64,000 nucleotides of DNA from Acidobacteriota bacterium (GTDB lineage: Bacteria > Acidobacteriota > Terriglobia > Terriglobales > Acidobacteriaceae): contig JABBOG010000002.1 in the NCBI GenBank assembly GCA_019351975.1, positions 5,060-69,059 of the forward strand. Reading direction: 5' to 3'. Position numbers and translations under genes: made by a program. Positions 7,454-15,278 of this stretch are shown here, one piece after another (positions within the stretch are counted from its first letter, which is position 1; each line of letters opens with the position of its first letter). The notes under the pieces were generated by a model. That model worked only from the letters and a program-made list of their open reading frames with translations, ran no database searches and was not told the DNA's origin.

Positions 7454-8191
7454 ATGGCAGAGAACAAAGCACGCGCACGCTGCAGGTTCATCCTTGGATG
7501 TGCGATGGCGTGTCTCGCACTGTGGGTGTTGTGCTGGCCTGCCTCGGGACAGACACCGGAGCCCAACGCCAAACCTGACGGAGGGGCAATCTTCGCCCAG
7601 AGGTGTGCCGCCTGCCACGGAGATCGGGGCCAGGGCATTGCAGCTGCGGTGACGATTGCAGGACCTTCGTTGCAGGCCGAACATGATCTGGGAATGGTGA
7701 TGACGGCGGTCGAATCAGGTCCGAGTCATATGCCCGTTTTCTCCAGGGTTCTGAAGTCCGCGCAGATTCAAGCCGTGGCCCGCTATGTGACCACAGACCT
7801 TGCGGTCATTCCATTGGCACACGGGAACATCGGTGAAGGCGGAAAAACTTTCCGCATGTATTGTGCTGCCTGCCACCGCACGGCGGTGCGCGGCGGAGTG
7901 CTGGCCTTCGCAGGACGCAATGCACCGGATCTCAAGAATAAATCCGCAGCGCTGATCGCAGGCACCATTCGGTGGGGACCTGGGACGATGCCGAAGTTTC
8001 CTTCATCCGTTCTCAGCGACGAGCAACTGGCTTCGACGGTTGACTATGTTCGATTCGTGCAGCACCCGCCGAACCCGGGAGGCAATCCTCTCAAGCAGGT
8101 AGGACCGGTGTCCGAGGGCGGCGTCGGAGCGATCGCCGTGCTGTTTCTCATTGGGATTACTGGTTGGATTGAGCGAGGAGGCAAGGGATGA
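7454..8191 (+). CDS. qcrC: Dihaem cytochrome c subunit of the bc complex (QcrC-like)
   Basis: From ATG 7454 the 245-aa product starts with a signal/anchor ('FILGCAMACLALWVLCWPAS'). It carries two haem sites, CAACH in 'RCAACHGDRGQG' and CAACH in 'MYCAACHRTAVRGG', and ends with a membrane helix ('GGVGAIAVLFLIGITGWI'). This two-domain cytochrome c with a C-terminal anchor is the QcrC form found in actinobacterial bcc complexes, where it replaces cytochrome c1 and hands electrons to the oxidase. The stop overlaps the Rieske gene start by 4 bp (ATGA). An upstream in-frame ATG at 7364 exists but would bury the signal peptide. Confidence 0.88.
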   Translation: MAENKARARCRFILGCAMACLALWVLCWPASGQTPEPNAKPDGGAIFAQRCAACHGDRGQGIAAAVTIAGPSLQAEHDLGMVMTAVESGPSHMPVFSRVLKSAQIQAVARYVTTDLAVIPLAHGNIGEGGKTFRMYCAACHRTAVRGGVLAFAGRNAPDLKNKSAALIAGTIRWGPGTMPKFPSSVLSDEQLASTVDYVRFVQHPPNPGGNPLKQVGPVSEGGVGAIAVLFLIGITGWIERGGKG

Positions 8192-9234
8192 CAGACGACG
8201 GGAAACAGCGGAAGAGTGGCCTTACAGCATTTCTCGATCTGTGCCGGGAGACGCTGGAACTCGGCGGAAAGACGCTGGATTTCCTGTCCACCGCGATGCG
8301 GCAGATGCAAGCGCCCAGGCGTCCTCCAGAGCCGCTTGCAAAGAGTGGACGTTCCGAAGACCGCGAGCTCGAAACTGAGGCGCAGATCCAGCGGCGTGAG
8401 CGAATTGGCACCGGTCTGGTCATCTGCTTTTTTCTGCTCGCTGTATTGGGAGGGATCGGATTTCTGATCGCGTATTGGTCGGGGCGAAACAATACTCAGG
8501 TGCTCGGCGGAAGCCTTGCGCTGTTCCTGTGCGGGATGGGCATCACGCTGGTGCTTTGGGCGCGGTTGCTCGTGGTCCAAAAAGAAGCGGTGGAGCAGCG
8601 GCATCCGCTGCAATCGAGCCCATTGGCGCAGAAGGTAGCGGCAAAGGCTTTCTGCGATGGCGCGCATGACATCCGCAGGCGAAGGCTGCTGGCGTGGATG
8701 GGCGTTGGCGGAGCAGGTCTATTCGGAGCGATGGTGCTCTCGCTGCTGCGGTCGCTGGGAATGTCTCCTGACAAGTCGCTGTACAGTCGGATTTGGAAGG
8801 GCGGTCAGCGCCTTGTGACCTCCGATGGAAAGCCGCTGTCGCTGAGCTCGCTGGAAACGGGAAGCATGGTCACCGTGTTTCCCGAAGATCAGATTGGTGC
8901 TGAGCGCGCACAGACCATCCTTGTACGCGTGAAAGAGCATCTCCTGCAGCTGCCATCGGAACGCGCGGGATGGGCGCCGAGTGGCTACGTTGCCTACTCG
9001 CGCGTGTGCACCCACGCGGGATGCCCGGTGGGCGAATTCGAGGCCGAGCAATCGATCCTCCTCTGCCCGTGTCATCAGTCCACCTTCGATGTCCTCCGCG
9101 CAGCAGCACCGACAGGCGGCCCTGCTGCCAGACCACTACCCCAATTGCCGCTGTACGCAGATGCGGACGGCACCCTGCGTGCAGGTGGAGGGTTCACGGC
9201 GCCGCCGGGCCCCGGCTTCTGGGGGATCTCATGA
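8188..9234 (+). CDS. qcrA: Rieske iron-sulfur subunit with three TM helices (QcrA-like)
   Basis: The 348-aa protein has three predicted TM helices (about residues 72-97, 108-130 and 170-190). A C-terminal Rieske domain follows, with both [2Fe-2S] ligand motifs, CTHAGC and CPCHQS. Three helices before the Rieske fold is the actinobacterial QcrA form; mitochondrial and proteobacterial Rieske proteins have one. The soluble domain accepts electrons from quinol and passes them to QcrC. The gene overlaps its neighbours by ATGA on both sides. The N-terminal 70 residues are a charged cytoplasmic extension. Confidence 0.92.
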   Translation: MTDDGKQRKSGLTAFLDLCRETLELGGKTLDFLSTAMRQMQAPRRPPEPLAKSGRSEDRELETEAQIQRRERIGTGLVICFFLLAVLGGIGFLIAYWSGRNNTQVLGGSLALFLCGMGITLVLWARLLVVQKEAVEQRHPLQSSPLAQKVAAKAFCDGAHDIRRRRLLAWMGVGGAGLFGAMVLSLLRSLGMSPDKSLYSRIWKGGQRLVTSDGKPLSLSSLETGSMVTVFPEDQIGAERAQTILVRVKEHLLQLPSERAGWAPSGYVAYSRVCTHAGCPVGEFEAEQSILLCPCHQSTFDVLRAAAPTGGPAARPLPQLPLYADADGTLRAGGGFTAPPGPGFWGIS

Positions 9235-10655
9235 TCACAGAGAAGATCGCGCGCCAGGCCAGTGAAGCCATCGACTCCCGTCTGCGTGCCGCAAAGTTCA
9301 TACGAACGGCGCTCAACCACGTCTTTCCCGACCACTGGTCGTTCATGCTGGGCGAGATTGCGCTTTATTCGTTCATGATTCTGGTGGTCACGGGAACCTA
9401 CCTTGCTTTGTTCTTTCACGCCAGCTCAGCCAAGGTAATTTACAACGGTTCGTACCACGCGCTGGACGGTCAGAAAGTCTCGGTCGCCTACCGCTCCGTG
9501 CTCAACATCTGCTTCGATGTGCCTGCCGGTTTGCTGGTACGCCAGATGCATCATTGGGCTGCCCTGATCTTCCTCTGGGCCATTCTCGCGCACATGGCGC
9601 GCATCTTTTTGACCGCAGCGTACCGCAAGCCTCGAGAGATGAATTGGCTCATCGGGTTGACCTTGTTGGTGCTGGCGCTGGTGAACGGATTCTTCGGCTA
9701 TTCCATGCTCGACGATCTGCTCTCAGGGACTGGCTTGCGCATTGGATACGCGATCCTTATCTCCATCCCATTGGTCGGCCCATGGCTGGCCTTTTTGTTT
9801 ATGGGTGGAACGGTTCCCAATCCGGCCACACTTCCGCGCATGTTCGCGCTGCATATCTTCCTGGTTCCTGGGTTGATCACTGCTCTGCTGGGACTTCACC
9901 TCTTCATGATCTGGCGTCAGCTGCACACGAACTATCCGGGCCCGAAACGGACCAACCGAACCATCGTGGGATCCCGGCTGTGGCCGGCCTATACGGGAAA
10001 GTCCATCGGTCTGCTCCTTCTGGTCTTTGGCGTGATTGCTGGCCTGGGCGCTTTCTTCCAGATCGATCCCGTGTGGACCTACGGACCCTATGATCCAGCG
10101 AGCACCATGGCCGGCGCGCAGCCGGACTGGTACCTTGGCTGGGTGGAGGGAGCGCTCCGCCTGTTTCCCGGTGTCAATCTGCGCCTCGGCCATTGGCTGA
10201 TTCCGGAGATCTTCTTCCCTGCCGTCCTGATGCCATCCCTGCTGTTCCTTTTCCTGTACTCCTGGCCCTTCACCGAGAAGCTATTTTCGAAGGACACGGG
10301 AGATCAGAATGTACTCCGACTGCCCTATGAACAGCCCTTTCTGACGGCCGGTGGAGCCGGGCTATTTATCTTTCTGCTGGTGCTTCTGGTCTCTGGGGGA
10401 GACGACTTTTTGGCTCTTGCGGTCGGCGGATCGGTGGTAGAGATTCGAACCATTCTTCGCATTGTCGTGTTGATTGCGCCGCCATGCGCCGCCGTGCTCA
10501 CCTACTTCATTTGCGTTCGCGTCATGCGACGTAAGGCTCTGCGCACCAGGATGACATCGCCAGAGGCGTCGGCGGAAGCCGCCGCTCCAGACGAGATGGC
10601 TCTCGAGCCCCGGCCGCCGGTGGACGTGCACGAACTTACTCCAGGAGGGGAATGA
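9231..10655 (+). CDS. qcrB: Cytochrome b subunit of the bc complex (QcrB-like)
   Basis: From ATG 9231, overlapping the qcrA stop, the product is 474 aa. It shows cytochrome b features: 'GLLVRQMHHWAALIFLWAIL' followed by 'AHMARIFLTAAYRKPREMNW' (haem ligand histidines of helix B and the start of the C-helix region), the quinol-site stretch 'GYSMLDDLLSGTGLRIG', and the helix-D pair in 'ALHIFLVPGLITALLGLHLF'. A PDWY motif ('AGAQPDWYLGW') matches the PEWY position of the Qo site. The fused single-chain form with a charged C-terminal tail resembles actinobacterial QcrB. It oxidises quinol in the membrane and pumps via the Q-cycle. Confidence 0.93.
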   Translation: MITEKIARQASEAIDSRLRAAKFIRTALNHVFPDHWSFMLGEIALYSFMILVVTGTYLALFFHASSAKVIYNGSYHALDGQKVSVAYRSVLNICFDVPAGLLVRQMHHWAALIFLWAILAHMARIFLTAAYRKPREMNWLIGLTLLVLALVNGFFGYSMLDDLLSGTGLRIGYAILISIPLVGPWLAFLFMGGTVPNPATLPRMFALHIFLVPGLITALLGLHLFMIWRQLHTNYPGPKRTNRTIVGSRLWPAYTGKSIGLLLLVFGVIAGLGAFFQIDPVWTYGPYDPASTMAGAQPDWYLGWVEGALRLFPGVNLRLGHWLIPEIFFPAVLMPSLLFLFLYSWPFTEKLFSKDTGDQNVLRLPYEQPFLTAGGAGLFIFLLVLLVSGGDDFLALAVGGSVVEIRTILRIVVLIAPPCAAVLTYFICVRVMRRKALRTRMTSPEASAEAAAPDEMALEPRPPVDVHELTPGGE

Positions 10656-10873
10656 TGTCTGGCAACTCCATAGCGATCCCTCCGCATCTTGATCAGTGTC
10701 GCGCACGCCCCCGACATGCAAACCTGGAGGCCGTCCGATGCTCACCAGGACGAGACCTGCTACGTACCATCGAGCGCCGTGTTCGCTTCGGCGCGGGTTC
10801 CAAAGTACTCGTTTGGCATACAGAGATATCTGCATCACAGACTGAACACAGCACACTTCAGGAGACCGAATGA
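10652..10873 (+). other. Possible 73-aa linking ORF filling the qcrB-ctaD gap
   Basis: A strong AGGAGGGG precedes ATGATG at 10652, which overlaps the qcrB stop. The frame runs to a TGA that overlaps the ctaD ATG (10870). Both junctions are of the type used for translational coupling. However, the encoded sequence is Arg/His/Ser-rich with no recognisable domain or membrane segment, and looks non-coding. The alternative is a 214-bp leader with its own promoter for ctaD. Confidence 0.3.
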
Positions 10874-12747
10874 GCACGCTGGCGGCAGAGGAGCAGCTAA
10901 CCAGGCTTTGGGAGACTCCCAAAACTATCTACGGATGGTTTGCGTCCGTAGACCACAAAGATCTTGGAATTCGCTACCTTACTACCGCTTTCATCTTTCT
11001 GATCATCGGTGGTGTAGAAGCACTCATCATGCGGCTTCAGCTCACCCATGCCAACGGCGCACTCCTGACGCCGGAGGCGTACAACGAGCTCTTCTCGATG
11101 CACGGCATAACGATGATCTTCTGGTATGCTTCACCGATCCTGTCGGGCTTCTCGGTGTACCTTGTTCCATTGATGACGGGTGCGCGTGACGTTGCATATC
11201 CAAGGTTGAACTCGTTCACCTATTGGTCGTTTCTGTTTTCAGGAATTTTGTTGTACATAGGTCCCTTCACGGGCCAGGCTCCGCACGCAGGCTGGTTCTC
11301 GTACATGCCCTACACCAACATCGTCTATTCGCCGGGTCATGGGATGGATTTCTATGCGCTCTCGCTCATCATGCTCGGGATCTCGACCACGGGCGCGGCG
11401 ATCAACTTCATCGCAACCATCCTATTTTTCCGCGCTCCCGGCATGGCCATCAGCAAGATGCCGCTCTTTCTCTACAGCACCCTCACCATCTCGTGCACCA
11501 TCCTCTTCGCCATGCCTGCGCTCACACTTGCATGTGTCTTCCTGGAGTTGGAGCGGCGCTGGGGCATGCACTTCTTCGGTTCGGCGAGCGGCGGAAGCCC
11601 GCTGCTCTGGCAGCAGTTGTTCTGGTTCTTCGGCCATCCCTGGGTGTACGTTATCTTCCTTCCTGCGACGGGCATGATTTCAATCATCATCCCCGTCTTC
11701 TCGCGGCGTCCCATCGTCGGCTATCCCTATGTGGCCATGTCCACGGTCCTGACGGGCGTCGTGGGTTTCAGCGTCTGGCTGCACCATATGTTCACGGTCG
11801 GCATGTCGGACCTGACGATGAGCTTCTTCAGCGCGGGCAGCATGATGATCTCTCTCTTCACCACGATCACGATCTTCGCCTGGCTGGCAACGGTGTGGAA
11901 GGGGCGTCCTGTGGTTACGACGTCCATGTTGTACGCTCTCGGCTCTGTCGCGTTGCTGGTCATTGGAGGTCTGAGCGGCGTGGTCGCCGGGATCATTCCT
12001 GTCGACTGGCAGCTGCACAACACCTACTACGTCGTCGCTCACATCCACTATGTACTGATCGGTGCGAACGTCTTTCCGGTGTTCGCGGGCCTCTACTTCT
12101 GGCTGCCCAAGATGACGGGCCGCATGATGGATGAGCGGATCGGCAAATGGAGCTTCTGGGTCATGTTCGTCGGGTTCAACGTTGGGTTCTTTCCCATGCA
12201 CATCGTCGGCCTGATGGGTATGCCGCGACGCATCTATACCTATGCAGCCAATCTCGGTCTGCAACCCATGAACGAGGTGATGACCTTCGGCGCATTCTTA
12301 TTCGGCGTCGGAATGCTTATCAGCATCGTCAACCTGTTCTACAGCCTTCGGCACGGCGAGCTTGCCGGCAACAATCCATGGAACGCCGATGGCCTGGAGT
12401 GGGCCATGTCGTCGCCGCCGCCGGACTACGAGGTCGTACGCATTCCAGCGGTCGCCACAAGGCATCCGCTGTGGGACACGTTCGACGAGGACGAAGATCC
12501 AGGCGATCTGCGCGTCCTCTCACAGGCGCGGCTTTGCATCACGTCGAACATGCTGGACGCTGTACCGCAGGCGGCCGCAACCATGCCAAACCTCTCCCTG
12601 GTTCCAATGTTTCTTGCTCTGGCCCTCTTCGTCTTCTTCCTGGCGCTTGTCTACCAATGGATGTGGGTGTGTCTGGCGGCCCTGATCCTCACCTTTCTGC
12701 TGGGCTGTACCTGGCTCTGGCCGCGGCCCATTAAGGGGCACCTATGA
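10870..12747 (+). CDS. ctaD: Cytochrome c oxidase subunit I with altered proton-channel residues (aa3 family)
   Basis: This 625-aa haem-copper oxidase subunit I keeps the metal ligands: 'FSMHGITMIFWY' (low-spin haem), 'GHPWVY' with the CuB His and cross-linked Tyr, 'LHHMFTVGM' (CuB pair), and 'YYVVAHIHYVL' (haem histidines). The D-channel entry Asp107/Asn114 ('RDVAYPRLN') is present. Unusual features are Trp258 in place of the helix-VI Glu (HPEVY becomes HPWVY, without the YS substitute) and Thr334 where the K-channel Lys is expected ('TTITIFAW' versus 'TGIKVFSW'). The C-terminus adds two helices. It reduces O2 with electrons from the CuA/cyt c subunit at 14220. Confidence 0.95.
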   Translation: MSTLAAEEQLTRLWETPKTIYGWFASVDHKDLGIRYLTTAFIFLIIGGVEALIMRLQLTHANGALLTPEAYNELFSMHGITMIFWYASPILSGFSVYLVPLMTGARDVAYPRLNSFTYWSFLFSGILLYIGPFTGQAPHAGWFSYMPYTNIVYSPGHGMDFYALSLIMLGISTTGAAINFIATILFFRAPGMAISKMPLFLYSTLTISCTILFAMPALTLACVFLELERRWGMHFFGSASGGSPLLWQQLFWFFGHPWVYVIFLPATGMISIIIPVFSRRPIVGYPYVAMSTVLTGVVGFSVWLHHMFTVGMSDLTMSFFSAGSMMISLFTTITIFAWLATVWKGRPVVTTSMLYALGSVALLVIGGLSGVVAGIIPVDWQLHNTYYVVAHIHYVLIGANVFPVFAGLYFWLPKMTGRMMDERIGKWSFWVMFVGFNVGFFPMHIVGLMGMPRRIYTYAANLGLQPMNEVMTFGAFLFGVGMLISIVNLFYSLRHGELAGNNPWNADGLEWAMSSPPPDYEVVRIPAVATRHPLWDTFDEDEDPGDLRVLSQARLCITSNMLDAVPQAAATMPNLSLVPMFLALALFVFFLALVYQWMWVCLAALILTFLLGCTWLWPRPIKGHL

Positions 12748-13370
12748 GTTCTCTCGCGACACCTCCTGTTGCACCCGAGACGCCGCACACAGGCGTCTGG
12801 CCGATCGAAGCGAACCGTGGTGTCTATGGCGTGACCATGGTCATCCTCACCGAAGCGACGCTTTTTGTCTGCCTCTTCGGCAGCTATTACTTCCTCGGTG
12901 CGGACAAGTACCGGTGGGCGGTCGACCACCCGCCCAAACTCGCCAAGGCATTCATCATGCTGGGAATCCTGTTCGCCAGCAGCCTCGTCGTCATGTGGGG
13001 CGAGCGACTCGTCGAGCAGGGGCGCTATCGGCTCGCACGCGGTGCCGTGTTCACAACAATCCTGATGGGTCTGGTATTTCTTGCGGTGCAGGCATTCGAG
13101 TACAAGGAGCACTGGAAGACGCTGACGCCGCTGACCGACTCGTACGGCTCCATCTTCTACACGATCACGACCTTCCATGCCGCGCACGTCATCATGGGCC
13201 TGCTTATGCTCGGCTATCTCTCCATCCTTCCGGACTACGGACCGACGCAGCTTCCGCCGCATCGTCCCTACCATGTGGTGGCTTTGTACTGGCACTTCGT
13301 GGATGTGATCTGGTTCTTCGTCGTCCTTCTCCTATATGTAATTCCACACTTTCAGTTCTATGGATTTTGA
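12744..13370 (+). CDS. ctaE: Cytochrome c oxidase subunit III
   Basis: The 208-aa product overlaps the ctaD stop by 4 bp. It is the short, five-helix form of subunit III (extra subunit I helices are often found with this form). It starts near 'VTMVILTEATLFVCLFGSYY' and contains the family signature 'FHAAHVIMGLLMLGYL' and the terminal 'ALYWHFVDVIWFFVVLLLYV'. Subunit III has no cofactors and stabilises proton uptake and turnover in subunit I. Its first helix retains the conserved 'LTEA.LF'. Confidence 0.93.
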   Translation: MSSLATPPVAPETPHTGVWPIEANRGVYGVTMVILTEATLFVCLFGSYYFLGADKYRWAVDHPPKLAKAFIMLGILFASSLVVMWGERLVEQGRYRLARGAVFTTILMGLVFLAVQAFEYKEHWKTLTPLTDSYGSIFYTITTFHAAHVIMGLLMLGYLSILPDYGPTQLPPHRPYHVVALYWHFVDVIWFFVVLLLYVIPHFQFYGF

Positions 13371-13371
13371 G

Positions 13372-13809
13372 ATGACAAACCCTATGAGCAGCGACCCGCG
13401 ACACGACAACGCAAGGCATCCAGAGACGCCCCCGAACAAGCGTCTATGGTTCGAATTTGCCGCGTCGGTCTTTGCGTGGCTGAGCCTCGGCAGCCTGGAC
13501 TGCGTAGTCGCGTGGCGAGCCTGCGTTCATCAGGAACAATTCGGAGGTGCAAGCTACCACCCTGGAGCTCGCGTTCTTTACTTCGTCTTGTGGATCGCGT
13601 TATTCGGGATTGCATTCCTGAGCGGCAGCATGGCCTACCGCACGTGGCGCAGGCTCTCCGATGCCAGCGGACTTCTCAGCGCGGAGGGTCGCGAGCGGCG
13701 CGAGTTCATGTCGCTCTGCGGATTATTCATAACGCTGACGCTGGGCTGCGGCTTCTTTTGGATGTGCCTGCCTCTTTTCATCCTGCAGATGTGTCTGAGG
13801 GCGCGATGA
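13372..13809 (+). CDS. Unknown three-TM membrane protein in the oxidase operon
   Basis: From ATG 13372 (2 bp after the subunit III stop) the product is 145 aa with three hydrophobic helices: 'LWFEFAASVFAWLSLGSLDC', 'VLYFVLWIALFGIAFLSGSM', and 'LCGLFITLTLGCGFFWMCLP', the last running to the C-terminus. I recognise no family. Its position between subunit III and a monohaem lipoprotein, with 1-4 bp junctions on both sides, suggests an accessory oxidase subunit (a subunit IV analogue) or an assembly factor. An earlier in-frame ATG at 13360 lies inside the subunit III gene. Confidence 0.75.
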   Translation: MTNPMSSDPRHDNARHPETPPNKRLWFEFAASVFAWLSLGSLDCVVAWRACVHQEQFGGASYHPGARVLYFVLWIALFGIAFLSGSMAYRTWRRLSDASGLLSAEGRERREFMSLCGLFITLTLGCGFFWMCLPLFILQMCLRAR

Positions 13810-14207
13810 GACAAAGACCCCGCCAGCCCGCCTTCACTCTCCTTGTTAGCTGCCTTGCGACTACTTGCTGCCTGCTCTCCGGGTGCATCGGAAGTCATCC
13901 CATGGGAGGCTATCAACCTGCGATGAGCGGCAACCCCGCTGCCGGAAAAGCTCTCATCCAAAGCTACGGATGCGGCTCCTGCCACGTCATCCCCGGAATC
14001 CGAACAGCGCGAGGCATGGTTGGGCCGCCGCTCTTTTACTACAGCCGCAGAACCATCATCGCCGGCGAACTTCCGAATACGCCCGACAACCTGGTGCGGT
14101 GGATCGAAAACCCGCCGGCTATCGAGCCCGGAACCGCCATGCCAAACCTCGGCGTTACAGACAGTCAGGCGCATGATATCGCCGCTTATCTCTACACCTT
14201 GCGATAG
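13806..14207 (+). CDS. Monohaem c-type cytochrome lipoprotein (paralogue of 6876-7253)
   Basis: The ATG at 13806 overlaps the previous stop (ATGA). The 133-aa product has a lipoprotein signal ('CLATTCCLLSGC') and one CGSCH haem motif in 'SYGCGSCHVIPGIRTARG'. 'VGPPL', 'LVRWIENPPAIEPG' and the probable Met ligand 'TAMPNLGVTDSQ' follow. It is the sister of the divergent cytochrome at 6876, sharing length and motif order. Within this operon it probably delivers electrons to the CuA/cyt c subunit encoded next, 12 bp downstream. Confidence 0.88.
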   Translation: MRQRPRQPAFTLLVSCLATTCCLLSGCIGSHPMGGYQPAMSGNPAAGKALIQSYGCGSCHVIPGIRTARGMVGPPLFYYSRRTIIAGELPNTPDNLVRWIENPPAIEPGTAMPNLGVTDSQAHDIAAYLYTLR

Positions 14208-14219
14208 CAAAGGAACTTC

Positions 14220-15257
14220 ATGGGTCGTGCTGCTAAATTCGTTGCCTCTCTACTTCCGCTGTTCCTGGCAGGCTGCGCCACGGTGCAGTCAACCTCCAAT
14301 GCGCACGGACCGGCAGCGCACAGCATCGCTCGCCTCTCCTCCGCGTTGACGATCACCTTCGTGATTACGATTCTCATCATGTGGGCTCTCCTTGCGATCG
14401 CTCTGAAGAAGAACCGAGGCAGCCTGAAGGAGCACATGCCGATCGACGTTGGCGGAGGTCAGGCATGGGTGGCGATCGGTGGAATTGCAATTCCTTTCCT
14501 TGTGCTGTCAGTCTTCTTCTTCCTTGGTCTTGACCTGCTCACTACTTTCCCGATCCATGGCGATCATGGAGCGATGAACATGGGTGCGGCGGCAGCGAAA
14601 TCCAAGCCGGACATCCTGATCATCGGCCACCAGTGGTGGTGGGAGGTCCACTATCTCGGAGCGGCGAATCAGCAGGTCATCACCGCCAACGAAATCCATA
14701 TTCCAGCACACCGCCCCGTCAACATCGAGCTCCGTTCCGCCGACGTCATCCACTCCTTCTGGGTCCCGAGTCTTCACGGCAAGGTCGATCTCATTCCCGG
14801 TGACGTCAACTTCATTCGCATCGAAGCCAGCCAGCCCGGAGACTATGTCGGTCAATGCGCGGAGTACTGCGGCAGCCAGCACGCAAACATGCACATTCTG
14901 CTTGTAGCGCAGGAGCCCGCCGCCTTCAACCAATGGCTTGCCAATCAAGCCAGGCCCGGCGTAGAACCCACCAACCCAGAGACGATGCAGGGACAACAGG
15001 CGTTCCTCGATGGCCCCTGTACCAAGTGCCACACCGTCCGCGGAACTGCGGCGGCGGGACGATTCGGTCCGGATCTGACCCATATCGGCAGCCGCAAAGA
15101 GATCGGTGCCGACTCTTTCCCAAACAACGATGGCTACCTGGAAGGATGGATCACGAACGCGCAATCCCTCAAGCCCGGATGCAAGATGCCGAAGATCACC
15201 CAGTACAACGGGACGCAGTTGCGCTCACTGGTCGCATATCTGCGTCAGCTCCAATAA
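14220..15257 (+). CDS. ctaC: Cytochrome c oxidase subunit II with fused C-terminal cytochrome c
   Basis: The 345-aa product is preceded by AAAGGAA. It has a lipoprotein-like N-terminus ('LLPLFLAGCATVQS'), two TM helices, and a cupredoxin domain with aromatic stretch 'IGHQWWWEVHYLG'. The full CuA ligand set is present: His in 'VIHSFWVPSLHGK' and the Cys/Glu/Cys/His/Met of 'CAEYCGSQHANM'. A C-terminal cytochrome c domain (CTKCH, with 'CKMPKI' as likely Met ligand) makes it a caa3-type subunit II. Here subunit II comes after I and III, the reverse of the usual II-I-III order seen in the second oxidase of this window. Confidence 0.95.
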   Translation: MGRAAKFVASLLPLFLAGCATVQSTSNAHGPAAHSIARLSSALTITFVITILIMWALLAIALKKNRGSLKEHMPIDVGGGQAWVAIGGIAIPFLVLSVFFFLGLDLLTTFPIHGDHGAMNMGAAAAKSKPDILIIGHQWWWEVHYLGAANQQVITANEIHIPAHRPVNIELRSADVIHSFWVPSLHGKVDLIPGDVNFIRIEASQPGDYVGQCAEYCGSQHANMHILLVAQEPAAFNQWLANQARPGVEPTNPETMQGQQAFLDGPCTKCHTVRGTAAAGRFGPDLTHIGSRKEIGADSFPNNDGYLEGWITNAQSLKPGCKMPKITQYNGTQLRSLVAYLRQLQ

Positions 15258-15278
15258 CAAACACCGGAGACGGATAAC

